NCBI GenBank assembly: GCA_965207985.1 | Contig: CBDBND010000030.1 | Location: 1 to 64,000, forward strand | Direction: 5' to 3' | Source: CBDBND01 sp965207985 | GTDB taxonomy: Bacteria; Pseudomonadota; Alphaproteobacteria; Rhodospirillales; Rhodospirillaceae | Length of the DNA stretch: 64,000 nucleotides | Part shown: positions 10,301 through 19,588 of the stretch, piece by piece | Layout: each line of letters opens with the position of its first letter | Numbering within the stretch: position 1 is the first letter of the stretch | The notes under the pieces: model-generated | Told to the model about the DNA's origin: nothing | Database searches by the model: none | The model's input: the letters and a program-made list of their open reading frames with translations, nothing else | Made by a program: the position numbers and the translations under genes

Positions 10301-13300
10301 GCTAACGCCCATTTCTCCGGCTGCGGGGACCCGTCGTCCCCGTGCATCAAAACAATCTCGGCGGCCGCTCGGCGCAGCAACCCGGCCTCCGGTTCGCGGT
10401 TCGCAGATGGATCAACGGCCGCGAAACGAAGCGCGTTATCGTACCCATGGAAAGATTCGTATGAAGCCCTGGCGGCTTCCTCACTGTCCGCCACGAGCCA
10501 GAATTCGGTGTCGCCGTGGGCGCCGGTCAGATCGTGAATGCAGTCCTTTAGTGCGGTGTCATCCGGCACTCGGTCGTCAGCTAGTTCTACGATGCGAGGG
10601 GACCGGTCCTCGCCCTCATTTAACACCGCGAGGGTAGAGATCAGCGCCACGGGTTCGATCTCGCCATCGGGCAAGCGGTCGATCAGCGGTTCTGCGCCGG
10701 GGATGAATTTAGGCTGCCATATAATCCGGTGTTTGCTGTTCGGCAGTTCGTTCCAGCGGGGATTGGAGGTGAAATAAGTATATTCACCAATATGGGCGAC
10801 TAAGTTTCCTGTCTCCGTATCGTAGAAGCTTATGCTTCCTCCGGACCTCTCGCCCTGACGTACCGAATACTGCCCTCGTTCGTTCGCATCCATCCAATCG
10901 TCGCTGGGCCGGGTGACATGGCACGTGATCCGCGGCCCAACAGGCGGACGAAGGAAGGTCAAGCTTTCGGCACGCTGGGGTATGGCGAAAAGATCGGAGG
11001 CAGTCAGTAGGTGATTCAAAAATATCTGCAGGCCCCCGTCGAACAACGGAGGGCAACAGACGTAACCCTCTTCCCGACCCGTTGTCCATAGACCTTCGTC
11101 CATCTCCACATCGAATAGGTAGGCTTTGGAGACTTGGTCCACGCGAATGCGTTGAATCGTTCTGAAATAGGGGCCGTACTGGAAGGTTTCGCTGAGGACT
11201 GCTTCCAGACGCTCGTAAAAGTTACGATCATCCGCGATAGATGAGGCTTCGAAGTGGGTCTTGTCGATATCTGCTAGCCGTAACGGCACGTCTAACACGT
11301 GGTCGTCGCCCACGAGACGGACCTTGCCACGGCAATGCGTCTCACCCTTGGCATCGACCTCGTAAGGACGCGAGGAGATGCTGAAGCTATATTCGTTTGA
11401 AGCCGATGCGATTGGATGCAGGGCGGTCTGCAACCGTACCGCCGATTTCGGGATAGGGCACGGCTGCAGGAATTCTAGAACCTCAAAGTAGACTGGAACG
11501 CCCCCGACGGCCTCCAGGACAAGCTCAATATAGCCGGCTGCCGGCATGATCGCCGCGTGGTGCACACGGTGGTCCGCCAGCCAGGGGAAGTCCTTGTCCG
11601 AGAGCCGTGCTTCGAACAATGCATGCTCAGAGGGAACCCGGTGGCCCACCAGAGGACCGTGGGAGTACTCGCCCTGTCGGACGAACATCTCGTTATCACA
11701 CATGATGTCCATAGTCGCCTGTTCTTCCCTCGGATGCCCTGGGAGCAGGTGAGCGATGGATTTGGGTTGTGGATACTGTGCGGCAAAGTCGAGCGGCACA
11801 CCTGCCCGGAACAAGGAGCCCAAGGCCTCCTGAAACCGCTGACGGATATCGCTGTCCCGCATCAAAGTAGGGATGCACGCTGGTTGACGTGCATTTCCGT
11901 CCAGGCATTGCGCGATTGTGGGTTGCAGGGAGCAATGCGGGGCGATTTCCATAATCACATCGGGTCGCTGCTCGCGTTGGACGGTCTCCATAGCCGCCGC
12001 GAACCGCACGGGTTGACGTATGTTAGACCACCAATAGGCGCTGTCCAACCGCGTCGTTACGGCGCCCGTCACCGAGGAGATAAAAGGAGCTTCCGCGTCG
12101 GACCCGCCATCATCCAGAAAAGACAATGCCGACAGCGCATCTTCTCGGAGCGGGTCCATGGCAGTGGAGTGGAAGGCGATATTGCCGGGCAGCAGCAGGT
12201 TCTGCAGGCGGCGGCGGTCGAGTTCTTCAATCACCGGCCGTAAGGCATCTTCCCTTCCGCAGATTACAGTGTTTGCAGGTGCGTTCTCGCAGGCAAACTC
12301 CACCTGAGCCTGCAGGTAGTCCTCTCCTTCTCCGAACCGGAAAGAAATGCCGAGCGATACCAGCAACTCCTCCACGCCTGACCGGTCGAGGCCGATGGCA
12401 AGCATTCGACCCGATCCGGCCGTGCGCTGCTGCAGCGTGGCGCGATGGAACACCAGACGGGTCGCTTCAGCCAGGGAAAGCAACCCTGATGCGTAAGCGG
12501 CGGCGACCTCCCCGGAGCTGTGCCCCACCACGCAATCAGTATAGACGCCCCAGGTCTTAAGCAGTTCGACCAGAGCGCACTGGATCATGAAAATGACGGG
12601 CTGGGCCAAGCGAACTTCGTTGAGTTCATCTTGTGAGGCGGAGAAACAGGCATGTCGCAATGAGACGTCCGAATGGTCTCGCCAATATCCCTCAATAGCG
12701 TCGATAGCACGCCGGAAAACAGGGTCGGCGTCGTAAAGTTCGCGCCCGCATCCCGCCCACTGTGTCCCCTGACCCGAAAACACCATCGCCACGCGCTTTC
12801 CACCTTCCTCCACCGTTGCTAGCGGTGACTGGTCCTGAACGAACGCATCAAGGGCTGAGATTAAGTGACGGCGGTCTGTCACCGCAAACGAGGTGCGCAT
12901 CGCGAAATGGGTACGGCGGCGACCCAGATTACCCGCCAGCGTATAGAGATCAATGTCCTGTTCGCTCAACATGTTCCGCAGCAATTCCGCACTTCGGATC
13001 AGGGCTCCGGAGGTTCGCGCCGATAGTGGAATCATGAAGCCGGCTTCCGGAGCCAGGGGCTTTGAGCGGCTTGGTGACCGAACCGGGGAGTATTCGCTGA
13101 CCACGCAGTGTCCGTTGGCGCCACCGAAGCCGAACGAATTAATCCCGACCACCACCGGGCGTTCAGGAAAGGGTTCGCAGGAGGTCTGCACCTGCATCGG
13201 ACAGCTGTCGAAGTCGACCTCCGGATTGGGGACAAGGAAATTCCTAGACGTCGGCACGAAAGTGCGATGCTGCATCATCAACAGGACTTTGAGCAGCGCG

Positions 13301-14472
13301 CAGTGGAACGCGGCCGCTTCCATGTGACCTACATTACTCTTGACACTGGAAATACGCAGCGGAACGTCGCGTGTGACGCTGCCGAATGCCTCCGCAATGG
13401 CGTTCCCCTCTACCCGGTCGCCCACGACCGTGCCGGTTGCGTGGGCTTCTATATAGTCGAAGTCCTGAGGGTCGCGGTTCGCCCGCACGCAGGCTTGTCG
13501 CATGAGGTCCACCTGTGCGTGGCGGGTCGGCGCAGTAATGTATCGGCCCTGGGAGAGACCGACACTATCATCGGCCGCGCCGGCCGCGTTTACCGCGGTC
13601 GCTTCCACCACGGCCCAGATGTGGTCTCCGTCTCTCTCGGCGGCCAATAGCGGTTTTAGCGCATAGGTGAACGCGCCCTCGGAACGCATATAGCCGTTAG
13701 CATCAGCGTCGAAGGAGTGGCATTTGCCGTCCGGGCTAATGACACCCAGGGCATTGAAGGAGGCGCTCAGCCTGGCTGTGCCGAGGTAATTGACGGAGCC
13801 AACGATAACCTGCTCACAATCGCCGCTCTGGAGCGCGTTCATCGCCGCGTGCAAGGCGGACAGGCTTGCCGAACAAGCTGTACAATAGGTTGTCGACGGC
13901 CCCATCAAGTTGAAATGATAGGAGATGCGGTTGGCCAGCATGGCCAAGCTTATGCTTGTCACATCAAACTGGGACGCGCCGCGCATAGGCCGCCAATTCG
14001 CCACCGCTGGAACCTGGGCGCCGATAAAGACGCCGGTGCGGCTATTGCGCAACGACTGCAGATCCCAACCCGAGCGTTCGAAAGTCTCCCAGGCGCAGGT
14101 CAGCATCATCCTCATCTGGGGATCCATCTGCGTCACTTCGTTATGCGACAGCCCGAAAAGACTGCGGTCGAAGAGCTTTTCCCCGTCGTCGCGGATCAAG
14201 CCCTCATAGGGGCTGGCGAACCGGCCCGGCCCGGAGAAGTCACCGACGGGCCGATAACCCCTGCCGTAGCGGTCGGTGATTGGCTCCTGCACGATTTCGC
14301 GCTCGCTGAGAAGTCTCCAGAACTCCTCGTCTGTGCGGATCCCTCCGGGCATACGGTAGCTGTATCCCACGATGGCGACGGGCATTTGCATCGGCAGTCG
14401 GGCAGCTGACTTCTCGTCCGCGTCCCACCCGTTTCGGGACGTTACCTCAATCGCGGAATCACTCACACGCAT
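7315..14472 (-). CDS. Fully reducing type I polyketide synthase, one module (KS-AT-DH-ER-KR-ACP)
   Basis: 2385 residues. The KS spans about 30-460 with active Cys200 (TYCTACSASL; a Cys replaces the usual Asp of DTACSSS), His344 (EAHATGT) and His383 (SNVGH). The AT spans about 560-870 with GHSSGE (Ser652) and IAFH at 765-768, suggesting malonyl-CoA. The DH spans about 940-1200 with His968 (LADHRVHHAAIMP; His where Gly is usual) and Asp1145 (FDGGLQ). A linker/structural KR half follows, then an ER at about 1690-2000 (HSAMGGVGQAAIALAK), a KR (VTGGLGGLG, FSSTAS, NYSSANAY) and an ACP with Ser2279 (FGLTSLS), followed by a 75-residue tail. There is no loading module and no thioesterase, so it probably works iteratively and needs outside loading (FAAL) and release (the reductase fusion). 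It lies between the RND pump (39 bases) and the radical SAM gene. Confidence 0.93.
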   Translation of the reverse strand: MRVSDSAIEVTSRNGWDADEKSAARLPMQMPVAIVGYSYRMPGGIRTDEEFWRLLSEREIVQEPITDRYGRGYRPVGDFSGPGRFASPYEGLIRDDGEKLFDRSLFGLSHNEVTQMDPQMRMMLTCAWETFERSGWDLQSLRNSRTGVFIGAQVPAVANWRPMRGASQFDVTSISLAMLANRISYHFNLMGPSTTYCTACSASLSALHAAMNALQSGDCEQVIVGSVNYLGTARLSASFNALGVISPDGKCHSFDADANGYMRSEGAFTYALKPLLAAERDGDHIWAVVEATAVNAAGAADDSVGLSQGRYITAPTRHAQVDLMRQACVRANRDPQDFDYIEAHATGTVVGDRVEGNAIAEAFGSVTRDVPLRISSVKSNVGHMEAAAFHCALLKVLLMMQHRTFVPTSRNFLVPNPEVDFDSCPMQVQTSCEPFPERPVVVGINSFGFGGANGHCVVSEYSPVRSPSRSKPLAPEAGFMIPLSARTSGALIRSAELLRNMLSEQDIDLYTLAGNLGRRRTHFAMRTSFAVTDRRHLISALDAFVQDQSPLATVEEGGKRVAMVFSGQGTQWAGCGRELYDADPVFRRAIDAIEGYWRDHSDVSLRHACFSASQDELNEVRLAQPVIFMIQCALVELLKTWGVYTDCVVGHSSGEVAAAYASGLLSLAEATRLVFHRATLQQRTAGSGRMLAIGLDRSGVEELLVSLGISFRFGEGEDYLQAQVEFACENAPANTVICGREDALRPVIEELDRRRLQNLLLPGNIAFHSTAMDPLREDALSALSFLDDGGSDAEAPFISSVTGAVTTRLDSAYWWSNIRQPVRFAAAMETVQREQRPDVIMEIAPHCSLQPTIAQCLDGNARQPACIPTLMRDSDIRQRFQEALGSLFRAGVPLDFAAQYPQPKSIAHLLPGHPREEQATMDIMCDNEMFVRQGEYSHGPLVGHRVPSEHALFEARLSDKDFPWLADHRVHHAAIMPAAGYIELVLEAVGGVPVYFEVLEFLQPCPIPKSAVRLQTALHPIASASNEYSFSISSRPYEVDAKGETHCRGKVRLVGDDHVLDVPLRLADIDKTHFEASSIADDRNFYERLEAVLSETFQYGPYFRTIQRIRVDQVSKAYLFDVEMDEGLWTTGREEGYVCCPPLFDGGLQIFLNHLLTASDLFAIPQRAESLTFLRPPVGPRITCHVTRPSDDWMDANERGQYSVRQGERSGGSISFYDTETGNLVAHIGEYTYFTSNPRWNELPNSKHRIIWQPKFIPGAEPLIDRLPDGEIEPVALISTLAVLNEGEDRSPRIVELADDRVPDDTALKDCIHDLTGAHGDTEFWLVADSEEAARASYESFHGYDNALRFAAVDPSANREPEAGLLRRAAAEIVLMHGDDGSPQPEKWALARRLAVAGGLALVRHSEECAIEPGIGWTTLVARRRSTLLQAPHEYADSADAKQFPEPRWVLGEPGSWTSDWVALLNRGRSVHSIPEEKWTGPALHTLHEWPEAADIQAIDFFCGTDPVDPTGEHLAARFIAFVQALTSNRIEQTSCWCRLTVVTQRAVHDVDDPRGSVLWGAVRSMALEIGEEARIDFRLVDLGDSADLTMLAWLARCDLRERELAVREGRLWTPRIASIRERYLTVPVGEDCTYHLALDNAGQIAGLQMKTCGLPSPGAEDVEIDVTAAALNFRDVMVTLGLLPTLAYERSALGHEIGMEASGIIRRVGAEVRHFRAGDEVSFIAGGCIANRVTVNQHLVFAKPERLSMEEAASTLSVYVTAYYSLCYLARLREGQRVLIHSAMGGVGQAAIALAKQAGAEIYATAGSEAKRQSLLALGVKAAFDSHTFGWYDGLMAATGGQGVDVVLNSLAKRHIQLCLKALRPGGWHCEIGKVDIYADNELGLRIFRKNLRFAAIDIDRLMLDDPLLTRDLSQTCLDLIEQGELTPVPVTVFPYADYAKALRLMTAGQHQGKLVLKTPREYDDPGFQIADVRPLFDPDATYLVTGGLGGLGLRLLPYLVASGARHLTLMDHNPERGRNAEWIRRSSALAYMDEEVELHIVTGDVAVKEEVRRCVAQLKRPLKGVFHLAGTLDDRLLDELSPESVARVFAPKALGALHLDRATRGCALEHFVLFSSTASALGNPGQINYSSANAYLDGLAASRRRQGLPCLSYNMAAVADAGMAARSLPILRIMRAAGLPPVSSDFAIANLDYALRAMSDRDHLITALFESPSWTVDFPDYMRIGRLMRNRDAFEAGAAGELTVESVMAQIAAKVAELCGHDEGEVEEPLSSFGLTSLSVAELGAFIQTQFNYRVSALELMTTASALSLAQGIVHGTDSVAEESDDADVAEVTELSPIARLRTDRAPSVFANPAESHFPNGYDVSPSVLEIQPARVKGAVEGN

Positions 14473-14511
14473 ACAGCAGGTCTGTTCACGAAATCCAAGA
14501 CTGTCTGTTAG

Positions 14512-17500
14512 TTATTCCCGTCCGCCCTCGGTGAGCATCACCAGCGTCGGCAGTAGAAACAGAATGAACAATCCCGCGAAAATCAAACCTCCAAGCATAC
14601 TCACCACAAAGGGTACCAGGAATAACAGCTCGTCGCTTCGCTCGTACAATAGGGGAGCTAACGCTAAAACCGCCGTGAGGCTTGTCAGAAAGACCGCACG
14701 AAAGCGGTGACGGGTTGCTGCCGATGCAGCGGCAATCGCGGGAAGCATCTCATTCTCTCGACGCATCGCGTTGTAGCGGTCCATCAGCACGAGCGCATCG
14801 TTTACGATGACTCCTGCAACGCCGATCACGCCAAACAGAGACATGAAGCCAAAATCCCACCCCAATAGCCAGTGACCAATGATAGACCCGGAGAACGCGA
14901 TCGGGACACCTAGAACGGCAACCAACGGCTTCCAATAGCTGCGAAGGAAGGCTGCGATCAGGACATATATGGCGATCAGCACCAGGGGAACCAGCACGCT
15001 CAGTGTGTCCAGCATAGTTCGTTCTTCCCGGGCGCTACCGTCAGGGTCGATTGTTAGACCGGGGTACCGTTCAAGCAGTTCGGGAACAATGTTTAGGTTG
15101 ATCTCCTGTCGTGCTCGCAACGGCGTGGTGGTCGCAGGGTCGGTTTCGCCGCTGACGCGCGTGGTTTGTCTACCATCAATATTGATGAGGGTCGAAAACT
15201 CGCGCCGCTCACTGAGGTTAGCCACCCTGGATAGCGGAACCTCTGTGCCGAACCGTGGTTGACCGTCCCTGCCGCTGGGCCGAAAGATTCGTTCGCTTTC
15301 AAGGTCGCGCAGACTCTGGCGCTGTTCTTGCGGATACCGTACGACAACCCTGACTTCATCATGGCCACGCTGTATCCGCTGGACCTCCGCACCATGGAAA
15401 TTTGAGCGCAACTGAGCTCCCACCAATGCGGGTGTCAGACCGGCAGCACTTCCCTCGGGAGTCAGCTCGATTTCAATATGACGTTTGCCAAGCCTCAAAC
15501 TATCCGAAACCCCATAGACGCCGGGCACCGCTGCAATCATGGCAGTTAGTTCTGCAGTAGCCTGATGAAGGACTTCGGAGTTTTGGTGCTTGAGCGTATA
15601 TGCGATATCCGGTGCCGTCCGGACACGCTCAATGTAGTAAGCAACGTGCTCTAGATTCCACACGTCGCCGACGTTTTCTCGCCATTGTCGCTGTACGTCC
15701 TGAATCGATGCACCGCGGGCGGTTCTTTCGTTAAGATGCACCACGACGGAAGCCAGATGACTGCTATTGGGTGATATCACACTGGTTCTCGGCGTTACGA
15801 GGTTGCCCGCCATTATGCTTATGAAATCGACAGGTGTTCCGGCAAATTGGTTGTTCACGTCTCGCGCCCCGTCCGCGAATTTCTCGGCTGTGGCAAGTGT
15901 GACATCGAATGGGGTCCCTACCGGCAAAGATAGATCGACCTGAATCTCTTCGGAAGCGTTGGTCAAGTTGTCAAAGTAGATGACCCGGACAAGTTCCGTA
16001 CGCATCAGCAGCAGAGCGAAAAACACAAGCAGGATTCCACACACGGGTGCAAACCATAAGCGTCGCACCGACCATGCAACTGCAGGCACGACCACTTTGT
16101 CGCGAATCCCATTCAACCACTGTCGGGCACGAGTCTGCACATCACTCAATGGCGATACGCTCCAAGGTCTGTCATGGGCCAAGTGCGCCGGTAATATAAA
16201 GAAAGCCTCGATCAGCGATACGGCCAGAACGAAGAGCACCACCCAGGGGAAGACAGTGACGAGCTGAAGCCTTACCGGCGTGACGAAGAGAAACGGCGTG
16301 AATGCGAGAATCGTTGTAATGGTACCGATAGTAATCGGCCCCACCATTACCCTTGCGCCTGAAACCGCGGCCTCGAGAGCACTCTTGCCCGACTCACGCT
16401 CGGCAGCGATGCTCTCTCCGACCACCACCGCGTCGTCCACCACGATGCCAACCATTATGAAGAAAGCGAACATCGTCGCCAAGTTCAACGTCATATCCGC
16501 GACACCGAAAAATAAGAGAGAGCCTATAAACGACAGAGGAATTCCTGCAGTTACCCAAATGGCGACGCGAAGATCGAACGACAGAACAAGGCAAACAAAA
16601 ACCAAAATCGTTCCGATCACGGCGTTGCGAATAATGCGCGATATTCTCTCGACCGCTTCACCCGCTCTGTCGTTCCAAAGTTGGACAGTGACGCCGACAG
16701 GCGGTGCATAATCCGCGAGCCAACTTCTAATCTCCTGCCCCATCTTGACAATCGACTGTTGTTCAGCGGCATCGATACGAACGAGCACGGAAGGCTCTCC
16801 GTCAACCCGGGTAATGATATCCTCGTCAACGAATCCGTCACGGATTTCCGCAACATCACCCAATGTCACGATAGTTCCGTCCAGTCGGGTAATCAGTGGG
16901 ATGTCCGCAAACTCTTCACCGAACTGACGCTTGGAAACCGTATGCAAAATCACTCCGCCTGCATCCGTGCGCAATTCTCCGAACGTCAAGTTTAGCGAAG
17001 CACGGCGCGTAGCATCGGATATCTCGTTGATGGAGAGTCCATTGCGGCGCAACTCTTCTTCGCTCAACTCGATCGATATTTCACGGTCTCGCGTTCCCAT
17101 AAGCGTTACTTGCGAAACCGATGGCAACTCTATTAGCCCGTCCCGAAGTGACTCAGCTGCGAGCCGCAATTCGTTTTCGGTGGCCGACGAGGACGACACG
17201 GCCAGTGTCATGACTTCGATCTCCAACCGGTCGTATCGAATTTCGGGCTGTTCCGCCGAAATCGGTGGAAAGTTCTCGATTCGGTCTACCGCGTTCTGGA
17301 TGTCGTCAAGAACGGCATCAGCATCTGCAAAGGTCGCAAGTTCGACCCGGACCTCTCCTTGGCCCTCGTAAGCGGTTCCCACGACCCGCTCCACGCCGGA
17401 CAGCCCGACGATATTGTTCTCGATGCGGCGAACGATGTCTTCCTCAACCTCTCGCGGTGAAGAACCGCGCGATTCGACTTTTACGGTCACCGTTCGAAGA

Positions 17501-17628
17501 TCAAATTCGGGATAATTCTGCACCGGGAGATTTGTCCCGGCAATCAAGCCTCCGACGATTATGAAAACCATCAAGAGGTTAGCAGCAACAGGATTGGCGG
17601 CGAAATAAGCGATCGGGCCTGGTTTCAC
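14512..17628 (-). CDS. RND-superfamily efflux transporter (HAE1/AcrB-like)
   Basis: 1038 residues, the normal length for an inner-membrane RND pump. The first membrane helix (ANLLMVFIIVGGLI) is followed by a large periplasmic loop, helices 2-6, a second loop and helices 8-12. The proton-relay pair is in GIVVDDAVVVGES (Asp398-Asp399) of TM4. The TM10 region reads GVIVNDALVLMDRYN, as in many proteobacterial members that lack the AcrB lysine at this place. It should pump an amphipathic product from membrane or periplasm together with the adaptor encoded 34 bases upstream; no outer-membrane channel gene is present. Its position inside the PKS operon points to export of the lipid product, comparable in logic to MmpL transporters next to mycobacterial FAAL-PKS genes (inference). 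Confidence 0.9.
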   Translation of the reverse strand: MKPGPIAYFAANPVAANLLMVFIIVGGLIAGTNLPVQNYPEFDLRTVTVKVESRGSSPREVEEDIVRRIENNIVGLSGVERVVGTAYEGQGEVRVELATFADADAVLDDIQNAVDRIENFPPISAEQPEIRYDRLEIEVMTLAVSSSSATENELRLAAESLRDGLIELPSVSQVTLMGTRDREISIELSEEELRRNGLSINEISDATRRASLNLTFGELRTDAGGVILHTVSKRQFGEEFADIPLITRLDGTIVTLGDVAEIRDGFVDEDIITRVDGEPSVLVRIDAAEQQSIVKMGQEIRSWLADYAPPVGVTVQLWNDRAGEAVERISRIIRNAVIGTILVFVCLVLSFDLRVAIWVTAGIPLSFIGSLLFFGVADMTLNLATMFAFFIMVGIVVDDAVVVGESIAAERESGKSALEAAVSGARVMVGPITIGTITTILAFTPFLFVTPVRLQLVTVFPWVVLFVLAVSLIEAFFILPAHLAHDRPWSVSPLSDVQTRARQWLNGIRDKVVVPAVAWSVRRLWFAPVCGILLVFFALLLMRTELVRVIYFDNLTNASEEIQVDLSLPVGTPFDVTLATAEKFADGARDVNNQFAGTPVDFISIMAGNLVTPRTSVISPNSSHLASVVVHLNERTARGASIQDVQRQWRENVGDVWNLEHVAYYIERVRTAPDIAYTLKHQNSEVLHQATAELTAMIAAVPGVYGVSDSLRLGKRHIEIELTPEGSAAGLTPALVGAQLRSNFHGAEVQRIQRGHDEVRVVVRYPQEQRQSLRDLESERIFRPSGRDGQPRFGTEVPLSRVANLSERREFSTLINIDGRQTTRVSGETDPATTTPLRARQEINLNIVPELLERYPGLTIDPDGSAREERTMLDTLSVLVPLVLIAIYVLIAAFLRSYWKPLVAVLGVPIAFSGSIIGHWLLGWDFGFMSLFGVIGVAGVIVNDALVLMDRYNAMRRENEMLPAIAAASAATRHRFRAVFLTSLTAVLALAPLLYERSDELLFLVPFVVSMLGGLIFAGLFILFLLPTLVMLTEGGRE

Positions 17629-17662
17629 AACGGTTCCTCAGTACTCAAACGACGGGCCAGGT

Positions 17663-18754
17663 CTACAAGCTCGTTTCCACAATGTCGACTTCCAGCCCCT
17701 CCCTGGCACCGGGCAACGAGCCAACAACAACGCCTTCACCCCAGTCGAACGCCTCGGTCACCAATCCAGAACCCGTTTGCCCAATTATCCGCAGGGCCAC
17801 CGAACGGAGAGCACCGTCATCAACCACCCAGACCGTGTCGCGATCCCGCAACACGGCCTCTGGGAGCTTGTACACGTTCTGCAAAGCGGGCCCCTCGATC
17901 TCGACCTCCACGAACGTGCCGGGCAGAGGTAATGGTTTGGTCGGTTGATCTTCCGTAAATTGAAGAAAGACCGACGCGAGCCGTGATTGCGTGGCGACGA
18001 CCGATGAAACACGCGCGATCGTCGCTGAGTAAGTACCGGAATCGGTATGAATTTGGGTGGGGCGCCCGATTGCCGGCGCTAGGTAAGCCAAGTCCTCCAT
18101 GTCAATCGGTGCGTCGACCTGCAGTGCATCGCTCGGGTAGATAATACCCATGCTCGCTTGCTGCCCGGCCAACTCCAAGGGGCCCACTACCTCACCCACA
18201 CCAACGTCGGACGTGATGACCCGACCGGCAAACGGGTAAGCAATCTCGGTTCGACTGAGCTGCAGTTCCGCGAGTCTCAAGCCCGCCTGTGCGCTTTGGA
18301 GTGCCGCTTGCGCTAAAGGGTCGCCTTGCGCCAACCGGGCTTCGGCTTCCGCGACCGAGCCCTGTGCAAACTCCACCTGCAGCGCATACTCGGTGGGGTC
18401 GAGCCTGACCAGAGGTTCGTTCGCCGCAAATGTGCCTCCATTCCTGAATACCGGGGAAACCCATTCCACACGCCCTTCAACTTCGGACATGACCGTCACA
18501 CGTGCCTCTACCTTTACGGCTCCAGTCAACTCTATGTTTAAAGACTGTTCGGTGGGCGTCGGCTTCACCACGCTGACAACAGGGTCGCCGTATCCGCTAG
18601 CAGCAAGGGTGCCGACTTCAAGTTCTCCACGACCCGGGGCCCGGGCGAGGTAAAGAGCAACAATGATGAAAACCAATATCAGTGCAGGCTGCAAATAGCC
18701 GCGCCATTTCGGGTGGCCTCTTCCAGCTTCAGAGCCGTTCACTTCATTGGGCAT
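17663..18754 (-). CDS. RND efflux periplasmic adaptor subunit (HlyD/AcrA-like)
   Basis: Membrane-fusion protein that links the RND pump to an outer-membrane channel. A single N-terminal membrane anchor (ALILVFIIVALYLA) is followed by lipoyl half-motifs around VMSEVEGRVEWVSP and AYPFAGRVITSDVGVGE, a short alpha-hairpin rich in Ala/Glu/Gln between them, and beta-barrel and membrane-proximal domains. The start ATG at 18754 has AGGTGG 8 bases upstream; a GTG four codons earlier is less likely because it lies inside that ribosome site. It gives 363 residues. It is the first gene of the five-gene minus-strand operon and is co-transcribed with the pump. Confidence 0.88.
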   Translation of the reverse strand: MPNEVNGSEAGRGHPKWRGYLQPALILVFIIVALYLARAPGRGELEVGTLAASGYGDPVVSVVKPTPTEQSLNIELTGAVKVEARVTVMSEVEGRVEWVSPVFRNGGTFAANEPLVRLDPTEYALQVEFAQGSVAEAEARLAQGDPLAQAALQSAQAGLRLAELQLSRTEIAYPFAGRVITSDVGVGEVVGPLELAGQQASMGIIYPSDALQVDAPIDMEDLAYLAPAIGRPTQIHTDSGTYSATIARVSSVVATQSRLASVFLQFTEDQPTKPLPLPGTFVEVEIEGPALQNVYKLPEAVLRDRDTVWVVDDGALRSVALRIIGQTGSGLVTEAFDWGEGVVVGSLPGAREGLEVDIVETSL

Positions 18755-18967
18755 GTCAATTTCCACCTATCTCGCTCTGTTGAAATGCACCTTATCATAT
18801 ATAATCCCTCTTCCGGCGTACACGGCGCTTGGAATCGTTGTATGAGGTCACGTTGAGCTAAAGTCAGCCCGCCTCCGAGAGCCAGAGTATGCGACTACCA
18901 AGCCAACGACCATAGCAACGACGTACAACCATAGCAACGACGTACAGAAAAAACTCCAACACAGGCG
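18755..18967 (-). promoter_or_regulatory. Likely promoter region of the lipid operon
   Basis: About 210 bases upstream of the adaptor gene. It contains an AT-rich box around 18791-18806 (CTTATCATATATAATC on the plus strand) that could supply a -10 element for leftward transcription, and a 19-bp tandem direct repeat further upstream (18909-18946). No -35 box of good quality was found, so the assignment rests on position and base composition. Confidence 0.4.
18909..18946. repeat. Two tandem copies of a 19-bp repeat
   Basis: ACCATAGCAACGACGTACA occurs twice in direct tandem (18909-18927 and 18928-18946), about 155-190 bases upstream of the first gene of the lipid operon. The copies are identical, as in a paired operator or a recent slippage duplication. 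It may be a regulator-binding site, but no regulator gene lies nearby. Confidence 0.7.
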
Positions 18968-19138
18968 TTAACTCTCTGTCGGCTTTCGCCACGGGACGCC
19001 TACGCCGCCAAGGACTTTCCTGACAAACTGGTCTGCCCGGTCCATCAGCGCCTTCCAGGTCATGCCTTCCGGGGGCGGGTCGAAGCGCAGAACCGCGCTG
19101 TAATCGCGGGTTGGTTTCTTGGATGTATCGTCACTCAT
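18968..19138 (-). CDS. Small protein of unknown function, 56 residues
   Basis: The frame is open further upstream to 19354, but the ATG at 19136-19138 has a strong GAGGGGAG ribosome site 7 bases before it, so I take MSDDTSKKPTRDYSAVLRF as the start. The product is basic and soluble with no membrane segment or signal, and ends GGVGVPWRKPTES. I do not recognise the family. It lies upstream of the RND adaptor on the same strand with the putative promoter region between, so it need not belong to the operon. Confidence 0.5.
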   Translation of the reverse strand: MSDDTSKKPTRDYSAVLRFDPPPEGMTWKALMDRADQFVRKVLGGVGVPWRKPTES

Positions 19139-19588
19139 GAAGTTACTCCCCTCTCGAAAGGAATCACTCACCTTAGTGCCCAAACCTAAGAACAAATCAG
19201 TCGTCCCAAATGTTTCGACGACGGGCACGCCAGCCGACGCCCTGGCTGCGAGCCCCCGGCGCGGTCCCGGACGCGGGATCAGGGGTTCCTCGTCGTCGGG
19301 CGGCTCCGGCGGCGGTTTGCCGGGCGCGGCCGCCGCAGGCAGGATCACCCTCACAAGCGCCGCGTTCAGTCTTTTGAAAGTACATTCGGGTACTCCGCCT
19401 AATCCTGTGGTAGTGCGGGGACAGACCAGTGCCTTGATCTCACCATAGCAGGGTGACTATGAGAAAATTGTGTGGAATGACGAAAATAGTGTGTATTTCG
19501 GGGATGCTGCGAACGATGTCCAAGGCGAATCAGTGCCGTCGCCGGTGATCGTCGGTACCGGACATACACGGGAACGGTTCCGGCGGGG
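19139..19588. other. Region without a recognised gene
   Basis: The minus-strand frame of the 56-residue gene stays open to 19354 with a Pro/Ala/Gly/Arg-rich translation that may be chance coding in GC-rich DNA or a relic. From 19384 to 19588 nothing is recognised. Confidence 0.4.

Noticed and set aside
13717..14409. 230-codon plus-strand frame opposite the KS domain
   Set aside because: Shadow of the PKS; high third-position GC keeps antisense frames open.
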